Assembly: GCA_035504235.1 (NCBI GenBank)
Contig: DATJSH010000105.1
Location: 1 to 42,975, forward strand
Reading direction: 5' to 3'
Length of the DNA: 42,975 bases
Origin: DATARH01 sp035504235
GTDB taxonomy: Bacteria; Pseudomonadota; Alphaproteobacteria; ATCC43930; CGMCC-115725
Shown here: positions 7,621 through 14,743 of the stretch, one piece after another
Layout: the number at the start of each line of letters is the position of its first letter
How positions within the stretch are numbered: position 1 is the first letter of the stretch
The notes under the pieces: generated by a model
Told to the model about the DNA's origin: nothing
Database searches by the model: none
What the model saw: the letters and a program-made list of their open reading frames with translations, nothing else
Made by a program: the position numbers and the translations under genes

Positions 7621-8607
7621 ATGCCGAGCTTGATGGAAAGCGCGGCTTTGTCGTCTGTGGAGGACTACGTGATCGATTACGGCGATGAGTGGTGGCCGGC
7701 GGCGGAAACAGGAGGGGCGGCGCCTCCTGTTATTTCGGACGAAAACAGGAGGGTATCAGGAGGCTCGCCTCCTGATAATTCGGGCGCGTTCGTTCCGGGG
7801 GCGCGCGACGAGGCGGGGCGGTTTCGGCCGGGCGTCTCGGCCAACCCGGCGAGGCAGTTTCAGCCCGGTCAATCGGGCAACCCCGCCGGTCGGCCGAAAG
7901 GCTCCTGCCGCGCCGGGGCGCGCATCGCGCTGGCGATGGCCGATGCCGCCGCGCCGGAGATGATGCAAACCGCGATCGAGGGGGGCCGGGGCGGCGACGG
8001 GATTTCCGCGCGCTTTGTGCTCGCGCGCACCGTGGGCCTCCGGCGCGGCCAGCCGGTCGAGGTCGATCTGCCGGTGGTCGCCGAGGCGGCCGATCTCGGC
8101 CGCGCGGTTGCCGCGCTCACCGCGGCGGTCGCCGCCGGCAGTCTCACCCCGGAAGAGGCGCTGCACCTGGCGCAAATGCTGCGCCACGTCCCCGCCGTTC
8201 TCGCCGCCGTCCCGCCGCCGCTCGCGCCCGAGGAAGACCACCGCGCGGTGCTGATCGCCGAGCTCGACCGCCTCGCCGCGGCGCGGCAGCGGCGGCCGAA
8301 GGAGGTGCGCCGGGCCGAGCTGCTGGCCCAGTTGGCGGCGATCGACGCCGAGGATGCGGCGGGGGCGGCCGAGCCCGCCGCGCCCGGCGGGCTAGAACCG
8401 GCCGTAGCCGAAGACCAGGAACAGCACCAGCACGATCAGCAGCAACCCGCCGATTCCGACCCCGCCGCCATAGCCGTAACGCGAATAGCCGTAGCCGCCG
8501 CCGCCGAACAACAGGATCAGCAACACGATGAGGATGATGAGGCCCATGGTTCGTCTCCCTTTTGCTTTCGCGCCGCTGAGGGGCGCGTCTTTGGGACTAA
8601 CCCTTGA
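7621..8607 (+). CDS. DUF5681 domain protein with unusual C-terminal extension
   Basis: This 328-residue frame contains the DUF5681 signature FQPGQSGNPAGRPKGS near residues 80-95, preceded by a degenerate copy, RFRPGVSANPAR. DUF5681 proteins are small, basic and often linked to phage or mobile DNA. Residues 30-60 are encoded by two hairpin repeats. From about residue 258 the frame reads antisense through the DUF3309-like gene, so the last 70 residues (Gln/Asp/Ala-rich) may not be part of the native protein. ATG at 7621 lacks a clear ribosome-binding site, whereas GTG at 7669 has GGAGGA seven bases upstream. It follows the SIR2 gene by 90 bases on the same strand. Confidence 0.7.
   Translation: MPSLMESAALSSVEDYVIDYGDEWWPAAETGGAAPPVISDENRRVSGGSPPDNSGAFVPGARDEAGRFRPGVSANPARQFQPGQSGNPAGRPKGSCRAGARIALAMADAAAPEMMQTAIEGGRGGDGISARFVLARTVGLRRGQPVEVDLPVVAEAADLGRAVAALTAAVAAGSLTPEEALHLAQMLRHVPAVLAAVPPPLAPEEDHRAVLIAELDRLAAARQRRPKEVRRAELLAQLAAIDAEDAAGAAEPAAPGGLEPAVAEDQEQHQHDQQQPADSDPAAIAVTRIAVAAAAEQQDQQHDEDDEAHGSSPFCFRAAEGRVFGTNP
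7707..7731. repeat. Hairpin repeat inside the DUF5681 gene, copy 1
   Basis: A perfect 9-bp inverted repeat (AACAGGAGG at 7707-7715 with CCTCCTGTT at 7723-7731) has a 7-base loop. It is in frame within the DUF5681 coding sequence, and its right arm plus following bases recur at copy 2. Confidence 0.75.
7754..7777. repeat. Hairpin repeat inside the DUF5681 gene, copy 2
   Basis: A perfect 11-bp inverted repeat (7754-7764 with 7767-7777, loop TC) shares CAGGAGG/CCTCCTG with copy 1 and the same ATTTCGG/AATTCGG continuation. It encodes GGSPP-type residues, parallel to GGAAPP in copy 1. Confidence 0.78.
8392..8547 (-). CDS. DUF3309-like small Gly/Tyr-rich membrane protein
   Basis: This 51-residue protein has a hydrophobic N-terminus (MGLIILIVLLILLF), a GYGYSRYGYGGG centre and a second hydrophobic helix ending in VFGYGRF. 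This is the layout of the short DUF3309 proteins of proteobacteria, which have no established function. ATG at 8547 is chosen because GGGAGA lies a few bases upstream and the known family begins there; an in-frame start at 8637 would add an unlikely leader. The whole gene lies antisense inside the end of the DUF5681 frame, so one of the two ends is unusual. Confidence 0.7.
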   Translation of the reverse strand: MGLIILIVLLILLFGGGGYGYSRYGYGGGVGIGGLLLIVLVLFLVFGYGRF

Positions 8608-8655
8608 GGTGAATTGCCCGTTCCCTTGAGTACGCACTGGGCGGGTATGCGTTGC

Positions 8656-9042
8656 TCACATTCCGCTGACGAGGGTGTAGACGAGATAGGCGAAAAGCGC
8701 CCCGCCGAGCAGCAGGAGGAGCCCCACCATGGTGAAGTCGACGCGCTCGCCGGGACCACGGCGCACCTCGGAGGCGTCGATGTCCTGCGCGGTCTTGCGG
8801 AAACGCAGCACGGCGAGGCCGATCATCGCGATGCCGACGAGGATCAGCACCAGCCCCGCGACGTCCCCGACATACTGGCGCCCGGCGAGCACCAGCCTGG
8901 TTCCGGCCTGGGCGCCGGCGAGACGCAGGAACAAATCGAACTTCGCGACGACAAAGCCGAACGCCATGATCGCGATGCCCGTGCGCACCCAGGCGAGAAA
9001 GGTCCGCTCGTTCGCGGCGTGATCGCTGTAGCGTTCGATCAT
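8656..9042 (-). CDS. DUF202 family inner-membrane protein (YidH-like)
   Basis: About 128 residues with three membrane spans and the DUF202 opening NERTFLAWVRTGIAIMAFGFVVAKF near the N-terminus. Spans two and three follow at GLVLILVGIAMIGLAVLRF and MVGLLLLLGGALFAYLVYTL. The family is widespread (YidH/YidG of enterobacteria) and of unknown function. ATG at 9042 gives the typical MIERYSDHAANERTFLAW start; TTG at 9063 is possible. Its start region is divergent to the TauD-like dioxygenase gene. Confidence 0.88.
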   Translation of the reverse strand: MIERYSDHAANERTFLAWVRTGIAIMAFGFVVAKFDLFLRLAGAQAGTRLVLAGRQYVGDVAGLVLILVGIAMIGLAVLRFRKTAQDIDASEVRRGPGERVDFTMVGLLLLLGGALFAYLVYTLVSGM

Positions 9043-9147
9043 GGTCGTCGAGCGCGCTCCCAAAACCGCGCGTTTCCCGGCGAAGCGTATATAATCGCCC
9101 GGCCCGAAGCCAGTTTGCGTCCGAAACCAGTTTCAAGGGTGAGCGCG

Positions 9148-10257
9148 ATGCCCGATGCGATCGTAACCGCTCCCGGCGTGGCCGCCGCGCCGGCGCGGCC
9201 CAAGATCACCGGCCCCTCCGCCTGGGTCGGCGCCGAGATGAAGAGCCGCGAGGCGGAGTGGACCTATCGCTTCTCGGCCTCCGACATCGCCGAGATCGAG
9301 GCGGCGACGAAGGCGGTGCGGTCGCGTGGCCTCGACCTCGCGGCGATCACCCGCGCCGATTTCCCGCTGCCGAGCCTGGGGCCGGTGCTCGACCGGCTGC
9401 GCCGCGATGTCGTCGAGGGGCGCGGCTTTGTGCTGCTGCGCGGGCTGCCGGTCGAGGGTCGCCCGGTCGCGGAGAGCGCCACCGCCTATTGGGGGCTCGG
9501 CAGCTATTTCGGCAGCGCCCGCTCGCAAAACCACAAGGGGCATCTGCTCGGCCACGTCTACGATCTCGGCGTCGGCTTGAGCGAAAAGAACCCGCTCCTG
9601 CGCAGCTACCAGACCGCGGAACGCCAGCGCTTCCACATCGACCGCGCCGACCTCGTCGCGCTTCTATGCCTCAAGCGCGCAAAGTCGGGCGGCGAGTCGG
9701 CGATCGTCAGCTCGATGACCCTGCACAATGTCATCGCCGAGCGGCGCCCCGACCTCTTGGAGCGCCTCTACCAGCCCTTCCCGACGGATCGCCGCGGCGA
9801 GGTGCCGGCGGGCAAGGGCCCGTTCTACGAGGCGCCGGTCTTCAATGCCCATGCCGGGGCCAACGGCGAGCGCTGCGTGTCGGTGCTTTATTCGCGGTTG
9901 CATATCGGCTCGTCGCAGCGCTTCCCCGAGGCGCGCCGCCTAAGTCCTGAGGATTACGAAGCGCTCGACCTGTTCGGCGAGTTGGCGGGGGACCCGGAAT
10001 TGCGCCTCGACATGATTTTCATGCCGGGCGACATTCAGATTCTGCACAACCATACGATTCTGCATGCCCGCGCCGGCTATGAGGATTGGCCCGAGATCGA
10101 GCGCAAGCGGCATCTGCTGCGGCTATGGCTCTGCCCGCCCGACGCGCGGCCGCTGCCGCCGCCTTTCGCCGAGGTTTATGGCGAGCTGACGATCGGCGAT
10201 CGCGGCGGGATCATCTGCCCGGACACGAAGCTTCATGCACCGCTGGCGCCGGAGTGA
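9148..10257 (+). CDS. TauD/TfdA-like Fe(II)/2-oxoglutarate dioxygenase
   Basis: This 369-residue protein of the TauD/TfdA fold hydroxylates an organic substrate using 2-oxoglutarate, oxygen and Fe(II). The iron ligands are visible: H163-I-D165 in RFHIDRAD and H306 in NHTILHAR. The later Arg in KRHLLRLWL probably binds 2-oxoglutarate. The substrate is unknown: the protein is longer than classical taurine dioxygenase and belongs to the broad group named taurine catabolism dioxygenase. ATG at 9148 has AAGGGTGAG upstream. It is monocistronic, and a Cys-rich secreted protein gene converges on its 3' end 10 bases away. Confidence 0.87.
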   Translation: MPDAIVTAPGVAAAPARPKITGPSAWVGAEMKSREAEWTYRFSASDIAEIEAATKAVRSRGLDLAAITRADFPLPSLGPVLDRLRRDVVEGRGFVLLRGLPVEGRPVAESATAYWGLGSYFGSARSQNHKGHLLGHVYDLGVGLSEKNPLLRSYQTAERQRFHIDRADLVALLCLKRAKSGGESAIVSSMTLHNVIAERRPDLLERLYQPFPTDRRGEVPAGKGPFYEAPVFNAHAGANGERCVSVLYSRLHIGSSQRFPEARRLSPEDYEALDLFGELAGDPELRLDMIFMPGDIQILHNHTILHARAGYEDWPEIERKRHLLRLWLCPPDARPLPPPFAEVYGELTIGDRGGIICPDTKLHAPLAPE

Positions 10258-10267
10258 CCGCTATGGG

Positions 10268-10759
10268 TTATCGCCGACTGAGTAACAGCATGGCCGGCCG
10301 CCGGCTCATCGCGATGTGGCCGGGCGCCGGGGTCGAGGGGCCGGGGCAGGTGAAAACCGCGTGCGGCACCCACGAATAGTAATGGTCGGTCTGGCACTCG
10401 GTCTGGCACGCCTCGACGCTCACACGGCAGCTCTGATGCATTTGCGTCTGGTCGAGCGGTGGCACTTTGGGGCCTTGATTGGTGAGACACTGGCACAATC
10501 CGCCCGCGCCGGTAGCGTCGGGCGTCACCGATGCGCTCGATGCCGGCTGCTCGGGTGTCGCGGCCGGCGGCGCCTCGGGTTGGGCGCTGGTCGTCGGCGA
10601 GGCGACCGGACCGCCTGGTGGGGTGACGAGATGCGGCTGCGCGATCGCGGGGTTCTGCGTGCCGGGCGGCATTGTCGAGGCGCTCGGCGATTGCGCGAAA
10701 GCCGGCTGCAGGGTCAGCGCCAGCGCCGCCGACATGACGAAAGTGACCATCGGACGCAT
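10268..10759 (-). CDS. Secreted Pro-rich, six-cysteine protein
   Basis: This 163-residue protein has a standard signal peptide: MRPM, a hydrophobic core, and cleavage likely after AFA at residue 22. A Pro/Ala/Thr-rich linker (23-87) leads to a small domain with six cysteines (89, 91, 111, 118, 122, 138) that could form three disulfides in the periplasm. Its tail, SRRPAMLLLSRR, is odd for a secreted protein. I recognise no family. It may be a structural or envelope protein. No operon partner is seen. Confidence 0.65.
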   Translation of the reverse strand: MRPMVTFVMSAALALTLQPAFAQSPSASTMPPGTQNPAIAQPHLVTPPGGPVASPTTSAQPEAPPAATPEQPASSASVTPDATGAGGLCQCLTNQGPKVPPLDQTQMHQSCRVSVEACQTECQTDHYYSWVPHAVFTCPGPSTPAPGHIAMSRRPAMLLLSRR

Positions 10760-10940
10760 GCACCAAACCTTCCCGCGAAATCCCCACCCGAGAATGCCAT
10801 CTTACGCTCTGCAAGGCTTGTTGCGAGATGAAACATGCGGTTTCAGCCGCTTTTCCTGCCGGGTGCGGCTGTGCAATGCGCCGGCGTGCTATAAAGGGCC
10901 TGGATGACGCCAAAGGGCGTGTTGACGCCGGAGTTGTCGG

Positions 10941-11792
10941 ATGCTGAAAGCGCTGAGCGAAGATCAGATCGCTGCCTACCATCGTCAAGGTTATCTCGCG
11001 CCGGTCCCGGTGATGAGCGAGGCCGACGCGCGTGCCCTGCGCGGTACGCTCGAGGCGATCGAAGCCGGCATGGGAGGGCCGTTGCGCGGCGACATCCGCC
11101 ACAAGGCGCATCTCTTGTTTCCGTTTCTTGCCGATCTGATCCGCCACCCGGCGATCCTCGACGCGATCGAGGATATCCTCGGCCCCGACATATTGTGCTG
11201 GAACACTAACTTCTTCATCAAGGAGGCCGAGACGCCTTCCTTTGTCTCGTGGCATCAGGATTCGACCTATTGGGGGCTGTCGTCGCCCGATGTCTGCACC
11301 GCGTGGATCGCGCTGACCCCGAGCAATCTCGATAACGGGGCCATGGCGGTGATCCCCGAGAGTCACACCCACGATCAGATCCCGCATCGCGACACATTCG
11401 ACCGTCACAACCTCCTGACCCGCGGGCAGGAGATCGCGGTCGAGGTCGACGAGCGTGCGGCGGTGTCATTGGTACTGCGGCCGGGCGAGATGTCGCTGCA
11501 CCATGTGCGGTTGGTGCACGGGTCGCCGCCGAACCTTTCGCTCGACCGGCGCATCGGCTTCGCGATCCGCTACATCCCGACCTCGATCTATCAGGTTGAA
11601 GGAACCGACAGTGCGACGCTAGTGCGCGGTGAGGATCGTTACGGCCATTTCGAGCTTGAACCCCGCCCCGAGCGCGACATGCAAGACGAGATGCTGGCGC
11701 TCCATAAGCGCCTCACCGAACGCGCCGCGCAAATCCTCTACCGCGGCACCGGCGTCGACAATTTCAACGATCCTCGCGCAGTGCGGGGATGA
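10941..11792 (+). CDS. PhyH-family (phytanoyl-CoA dioxygenase-like) oxygenase
   Basis: This 283-residue Fe(II)/2-oxoglutarate oxygenase carries the iron triad H105-Q-D107 in SWHQDSTYW and H193 in LVHGSPPN. The Arg in RRIGFAIRY probably binds 2-oxoglutarate. Bacterial members hydroxylate diverse small molecules (ectoine, phosphonates, secondary metabolites), so the substrate cannot be named. The start has CGGAG upstream. It is the second 2-oxoglutarate oxygenase within 2 kb, but on a separate transcript, with the Cys-rich gene divergent in between. Confidence 0.87.
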   Translation: MLKALSEDQIAAYHRQGYLAPVPVMSEADARALRGTLEAIEAGMGGPLRGDIRHKAHLLFPFLADLIRHPAILDAIEDILGPDILCWNTNFFIKEAETPSFVSWHQDSTYWGLSSPDVCTAWIALTPSNLDNGAMAVIPESHTHDQIPHRDTFDRHNLLTRGQEIAVEVDERAAVSLVLRPGEMSLHHVRLVHGSPPNLSLDRRIGFAIRYIPTSIYQVEGTDSATLVRGEDRYGHFELEPRPERDMQDEMLALHKRLTERAAQILYRGTGVDNFNDPRAVRG

Positions 11793-12050
11793 ATTCGAGC
11801 GGGGCAGCGTCGATTGGAGACCGAACGCTATAGTAAAATAATTATATTACCGATGACCTGAAAATCAACATAGCCACTATTTGACGCCACGGTTTCTATA
11901 CTCAACATTTAATAATCCTCTAGGCTGCGACAAAGACATCGGTCAAGGAACCGGCCCCGATAATACCTGTTCTGGCTTTATCGGCGACTGATGATGCCAC
12001 GACCAACGTCGCGTTATTTTGTTCGCCGCAGCAGAACGGGAGAAGTGCAC
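11793..12050. other. AT-rich intergenic region
   Basis: These 258 bases include an AT-rich core (about 11830-11920, with TATAGTAAAATAATTATATT-like sequence) that contrasts with the GC-rich surroundings. It probably contains the promoter of the downstream membrane protein gene. I see no defined operator or RNA. Confidence 0.4.
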
Positions 12051-12701
12051 ATGGCTAGTTATGTGGAAACAGCCGGAATGGCGACCGACACTGAGCCGGT
12101 CGGTCTGCTTACTGAAGGCGCTGCGGGTATTGCGGCAATTGTGCTTTCAATTATCGCGCTCGCCGGTGTTTCATCCTCCGCATTGGCCTCGATCGCGGCC
12201 ATCGTGATCGGCGTTGGCTTGATGGTCCAAGGCTTTAACACCGCGGCCGAGAATTTGCGGCTGCCGCCGGTGGGCGGCGTGGCCGAATTCGGCGGTGAGG
12301 TGATGGTCGACTTCCTGGGTGGCGGCGCCGGCATCGTGCTCGGCGTGTTGGGGTTGATCGGGCTTAGCCCGGCCTATCTTCTGGCGGCGGCTCTGATCGT
12401 GTTCGGCGGCGCCTTGCTGCTGAGCGGTGCGCTGTCGCTGCGCACGCGTGTGGCTGCCATGGGGCCGACCGGGCAGATGATCGCCATGTCGGGTTCCGCG
12501 GCGACCGGCGGTGTCGAGCTCCTGATGGGTACGGCTGCGGTCGTCCTCGGCATCCTGGCGCTTGTAGCGGGCGGACCTCACGCCGCGATACTGCTGCTGG
12601 TCGGCTATATCGTCGTCGGTGCGGCGATGCTGATCGTCAGCGCGACGTTCGGCGCCGCCTTGATGCGCGTCTTCGCACAGGGGACCGTAACGGCGGAATA
12701 A
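12051..12701 (+). CDS. Membrane protein built of three repeated helix pairs
   Basis: This 216-residue membrane protein has six hydrophobic helices that fall into three similar units. Each begins with Gly-rich EGAAGI/GGGAGI/ELLMGTA-type segments followed by IVLxxIAL-like and ALIVxGxxLL-like helices. The pattern suggests internal triplication. I know no named family. ATG at 12051 follows GGGAGAAG and is preferred over an in-frame ATG 60 bases upstream. A strong terminator lies 35 bases after its stop, so it is probably monocistronic, transcribed from the AT-rich region upstream. Confidence 0.7.
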   Translation: MASYVETAGMATDTEPVGLLTEGAAGIAAIVLSIIALAGVSSSALASIAAIVIGVGLMVQGFNTAAENLRLPPVGGVAEFGGEVMVDFLGGGAGIVLGVLGLIGLSPAYLLAAALIVFGGALLLSGALSLRTRVAAMGPTGQMIAMSGSAATGGVELLMGTAAVVLGILALVAGGPHAAILLLVGYIVVGAAMLIVSATFGAALMRVFAQGTVTAE

Positions 12702-12736
12702 CTCCCTACTGCGGAACCAGCATCCTCGCATCGAAA

Positions 12737-12765
12737 GAAAGGCTCGCGCTTAGCGCGAGCCTTTC
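12737..12765 (+). terminator. Rho-independent terminator
   Basis: A perfect 13-bp stem (12737-12749 with 12753-12765, loop TTA) has a CCTTTCGTCTT trailer. It lies 35 bases downstream of the triple-repeat membrane protein gene. Confidence 0.88.
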
Positions 12766-12814
12766 GTCTTGCCCGTCAGCGGATTACAACGTCGGCCGAC
12801 AACGGAGTTGACCG

Positions 12815-13108
12815 ATGAAAACGTATATCGGTGGCCGCAGTCTGGCCGGCGCACAAGTCACGGTGGACAGCGAGCCGCTCAACCCGCGCTTCGATTTAAA
12901 GCGTCTGTCACCGACCGGGTTCGAGTGGACCTACGAAGGCAATGGCCCGGCCCAGTTGGCGCTGGCGCTGCTCGCCGACCATCTCGGCGACGACGGTAAA
13001 GCGCTCCGGCTCTACGAGCCGTTTATGCGCACCGTCGTCGCCGATCTCGACAATTCCTGGGAGCTGACCTCCGCCGATATCGACGCAGCGCTCGCCGGAT
13101 TGGGTTAG
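12815..13108 (+). CDS. DUF6166 family protein
   Basis: This 97-residue protein shows the typical DUF6166 layout: MKTYIGGRSLAGAQVTVD at the start, a central SPTGFEWTYEGNGPAQLALA segment and a C-terminal SWELTSADIDAAL. The family is widespread in proteobacteria and has no known function. GGAG lies upstream of ATG 12815. The stop codon region overlaps the convergent hemerythrin gene by four bases. Confidence 0.85.
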   Translation: MKTYIGGRSLAGAQVTVDSEPLNPRFDLKRLSPTGFEWTYEGNGPAQLALALLADHLGDDGKALRLYEPFMRTVVADLDNSWELTSADIDAALAGLG

Positions 13109-13614
13109 GCCGGCACCTTGACGCGCTTCTTGGCGGCGAGGAATTTCTTGTTCATCGCGATCCGGTCCGCGTCGGAGAAATTGTCCTGTACGTCGGACCA
13201 GATATTGTTTTCCTCCTCTTCGACATGGTGCTCGACCAGTTCCTTCAGCACTTTGGCGCCGGCCGAGAATTCCGGTGACATCGGCTCCTTCATCTTGCCG
13301 AGCTGAAGGAGCATCTTGTCGCCGAGGGCGTGTTCCATATAGCCCTCTTCGCCGTGCGTCTTTTGCTCCTTGCCACGCAGCGCCGAGACTGCGTCGTAAA
13401 CCACCTTTTCCTCGGCGCGCAGATGCGGCACCAGCGCGTTCTTGATCGACACCAGCAATTTCCGGCGCTCAGCGGCGCTGGTGCTCTCGACCATCCGCTC
13501 CAGCATCTCCGCGACATCGCGGTGCTCCTGCTTCAGCGTATCGAGAATATCCGCGTCGGCATCCTCCGGCTGCGTCCCCGCCATCGTCTTCTTCAACGTA
13601 TCCATGACACTCAT
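13105..13614 (-). CDS. Hemerythrin-like HHE domain protein
   Basis: This protein of about 169 residues is all-helical with the hemerythrin HHE ligand pattern: H31 (EHRD), H64/E68 (PHLRAEE), H95 (EHALGD) and H129-H130/E134 (EHHVEEEE). Such proteins bind a di-iron centre and react with oxygen, NO or peroxide, and in soil bacteria they often sit among stress genes. ATG at 13614 with GGAGA upstream is preferred over TTG at 13620. Its 3' end overlaps DUF6166 by four bases. Confidence 0.88.
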   Translation of the reverse strand: MSVMDTLKKTMAGTQPEDADADILDTLKQEHRDVAEMLERMVESTSAAERRKLLVSIKNALVPHLRAEEKVVYDAVSALRGKEQKTHGEEGYMEHALGDKMLLQLGKMKEPMSPEFSAGAKVLKELVEHHVEEEENNIWSDVQDNFSDADRIAMNKKFLAAKKRVKVPA

Positions 13615-13753
13615 GACCAACTCTCCAAATTAACGTCTTCCTAGAACGCGAGTCGCCGAGCCGGGTTCCGCCATGCGCGGCGAGCGGGTTTTCGCGGCGG
13701 CGATCCCGGCTTATATTTGAAGCCAAATCGCGCTTCCGGGAGGAGTCCGCCCG

Positions 13754-14524
13754 ATGATGACCCCGCGCCAAGAAGCTTTCCGCGCCGATTACCGTGCGCG
13801 CATCTCCCCGTGGTACTCCGGCCTCGCGCATGTGGTGCTGATTGCCTTTATCGGTATTCTGACGATCTGGTATGCCGCGATCCATGTCCACAACCCGACT
13901 TGGGCGGAATGGCTGGTGGTGCCGGCCGTCTTCCTCGGCTGCAACATCTTCGAGTGGGCGCTGCACCGGTTCCTACTGCACCGCCCGGTGCCGGGGTTCA
14001 TGGGCATCTACAAGCGGCATACCCTGGCGCACCACCAGTTCTTCACCGATCACCAAGTCAGCTTCGACGACGCGCGCGATTTTCGCATCACCTTCTTCCC
14101 GCCTTATGCGTTCACCACCTTCATCTGCATGTCGGCTCTGGGCGGTTATGTGCTGAGCCTTATGTGGTCGGCGAATGCCGGGTGGCTCGTGGTGTGCACC
14201 ACTGCCGGCGTCTACCTCAATTACGAGTTCTTCCATTGGGGTTGCCACGTGAAGGACGATCGCATCGTCCGCCACGTGCCCTTTATGAACACGATCCGCC
14301 GCCATCACATCGCCCATCACAACCAGGCGATCATGATGGGCACGAACATGAACCTGACCTATCCAATCGCCGATTGGCTGTTCGGCACTAGCGACCTCGA
14401 CCGCGGCCTGCTGGGCCATATCTTCAACGGCTACGACAATCGGTTTGTGAAGCGGAACCTCAAGAAGGCGCGCGGCACCGCCGCCGATTCCCGGCTCGGC
14501 CCGACCGCGCAAAAGGCGGCCTGA
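13754..14524 (+). CDS. Fatty acid hydroxylase / sterol desaturase family membrane enzyme
   Basis: This 256-residue di-iron membrane protein has four or more spans and the family His clusters: H71-H76 (HRFLLH), H89/H93/H94 (HTLAHH), H161/H165 (HWGCH) and H184-H189 (HHIAHH). These bind two irons on the cytoplasmic face and hydroxylate or desaturate lipids. The substrate (fatty acid, hopanoid or carotenoid) cannot be read from sequence. GGGAGGAG precedes the start. The small membrane gene at 14528 follows three bases after the stop and is probably co-transcribed. Confidence 0.85.
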   Translation: MMTPRQEAFRADYRARISPWYSGLAHVVLIAFIGILTIWYAAIHVHNPTWAEWLVVPAVFLGCNIFEWALHRFLLHRPVPGFMGIYKRHTLAHHQFFTDHQVSFDDARDFRITFFPPYAFTTFICMSALGGYVLSLMWSANAGWLVVCTTAGVYLNYEFFHWGCHVKDDRIVRHVPFMNTIRRHHIAHHNQAIMMGTNMNLTYPIADWLFGTSDLDRGLLGHIFNGYDNRFVKRNLKKARGTAADSRLGPTAQKAA

Positions 14525-14527
14525 CCA

Positions 14528-14716
14528 ATGGCCCCCAGCCTGCCGGAGCAGCATCTCAAGCGCTCGATGCCGTCGCTGATCGGCGGCATCTTTTCGGGCC
14601 TCGTGATCTTTGTGCTGTGGCTGCTGCTGTTCGGCACCGGCAGCATCGGGATGATCGTGCTCGGCCTTGTGATCGCCGCTGCCATCGGCACCTGGATCAG
14701 GCTCGCCGACCTTTAA
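14528..14716 (+). CDS. Small two-helix membrane protein
   Basis: This 62-residue protein has two hydrophobic helices (LIGGIFSGLVIFVLWLLLF and IGMIVLGLVIAAAIGTW) after a short charged leader. It starts three bases after the fatty-acid-hydroxylase-like gene, so the two are very likely one transcript and may act together, but no function is known. Confidence 0.68.
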   Translation: MAPSLPEQHLKRSMPSLIGGIFSGLVIFVLWLLLFGTGSIGMIVLGLVIAAAIGTWIRLADL

Positions 14717-14743
14717 ACTGTTACTTCCTCAAAGGTTCACACC

